Part shown: in pieces, positions 63,626 through 64,000 of the stretch
Numbering within the stretch: the stretch's first letter is position 1
How the letters are laid out: every line of letters starts with the position of its first letter
Origin: Prado023 sp963700475
GTDB lineage: Bacteria; Actinomycetota; Actinomycetes; S36-B12; CAIYMF01
Direction: 5' to 3'
Assembly: GCA_963700475.1 (NCBI GenBank)
Contig: CAVOXR010000005.1
Location: forward strand, 186,001-250,000
DNA length: 64,000 bases
The notes under the pieces: generated by a model
Seen by the model: only the letters and a program-made list of their open reading frames with translations
What the model was told of the DNA's origin: nothing
The model's database searches: none
Program-made: the position numbers and the translations under genes

Positions 63626-64000
63626 TCAGCCTCTTGCCGGAAGGACTTCGCGCAGCTTCAACCGCCGACCGGTGATCACCAGCGCGCGACGGTACACACT
63701 CGAGCCGAACCACCCGAGGAGCACTGCGGCGCCGATGGCCAGCAGCATGCTGAGCATCAACTGCCATTCGGGCACCGTGCCTGACGACCACCTGATCGGC
63801 ATGGCCATCGGCGAGGTGAGCGGGAACATCGACAGGGCGATGCTCAGGGCCGACCCCGGATCCTGCTGCACGACGATGACTGCCCCGAGGTAGGCCAGGA
63901 CCAGGACAGTGGTGACCGGCATGATGGCCGATCCGACCTCGGTCACCTTGTCCACCAGCGCCGCGGCGGCCGCGAACAGGAACGCGTACATCAGGAAGCC
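63626..64000 (-). CDS. C-terminal part of an ABC-2 type permease, cut by window edge
   Basis: The gene ends at 63626 and continues past the right window edge. About 125 residues are visible, with helices AIMPVTTVLVLAYLGAVIVVQ, ALSMFPLTSPMAMPIRW and LMLSMLLAIGAAVLLGWFG. The PLTSPMAMPIR turn is typical of NatB/YhaP-like ABC-2 permeases, which usually export sodium or drugs with an ATPase subunit. The ATPase is not in the window. The stop lies 3 bp upstream of the patatin-like gene start, so the two are likely co-transcribed. Confidence 0.65.
   Translation of the reverse strand, partial: GFLMYAFLFAAAAALVDKVTEVGSAIMPVTTVLVLAYLGAVIVVQQDPGSALSIALSMFPLTSPMAMPIRWSSGTVPEWQLMLSMLLAIGAAVLLGWFGSSVYRRALVITGRRLKLREVLPARG

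Overview
The window is high-GC DNA from an actinobacterium (Actinomycetota); I cannot place it below phylum. The gene content supports this: an ergothioneine pair (egtB-egtD), a mycothiol-dependent isomerase-like protein, a DesA3-type acyl-CoA desaturase with its reductase, a WS/DGAT acyltransferase, a DUF4921 protein, GlgX, and a hydrogenase-like operon in the same gene order as Mycobacterium tuberculosis Rv0081-Rv0087. Several promoters show TAnnnT -10 boxes, and three genes look leaderless. I found no rRNA, tRNA, CRISPR array or insertion sequence.

Layout. 1-4.5 kb: broken membrane gene end, pcm, methyltransferase, cupin, uridine phosphorylase, SixA-like phosphatase, epimerase. 4.5-10.6 kb: MMPL transporter, PucR-type regulator, and the divergent reductase-desaturase pair with a palindrome between them. 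10.7-18 kb: a large membrane protein with an alpha-glucuronidase-like outer domain, a two-gene ABC exporter, and a GH31 glucosidase. 18-24.9 kb: small enzymes, a ClC channel, a sulfide/persulfide detoxification operon (rhodanese, CstB-like protein, TauE/SafE exporter) behind a CsoR/CstR-type operator, and an MFS transporter. 25-27.2 kb: two paralogous single-pass membrane proteins with tandem HMGLTPxAWxEYRxGE repeats on either side of a Crp/Fnr-type regulator; I do not recognise this module and consider it the most novel locus here. 27.2-33 kb: DUF4921, tyrosine phenol-lyase-like enzyme, WS/DGAT, a methyltransferase remnant and an FAD oxidoreductase. 33.1-40.6 kb: the seven-gene hydrogenase-like operon, translationally coupled by 1-4 nt overlaps in most junctions, whose large subunit lacks the Ni-binding cysteines. 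40.7-51.7 kb: class I aldolase, a Mn/Zn ABC importer, methyltransferase, M20 hydrolase, glyoxalase, PFK, hydrolase, egtD-egtB. 51.9-64 kb: M50-like protease, SHOCT protein, pentapeptide-repeat protein, small membrane proteins, second MMPL transporter, glgX, MoxR-VWA pair, patatin-like protein and the end of an ABC-2 permease.

Sequence quality matters for the reader. About ten otherwise intact genes carry a single-base frame disruption, nearly all apparent one-base insertions in GC-rich strings, with four in the first 1.1 kb. I read these as assembly errors and give the inferred full extents, marking each one.
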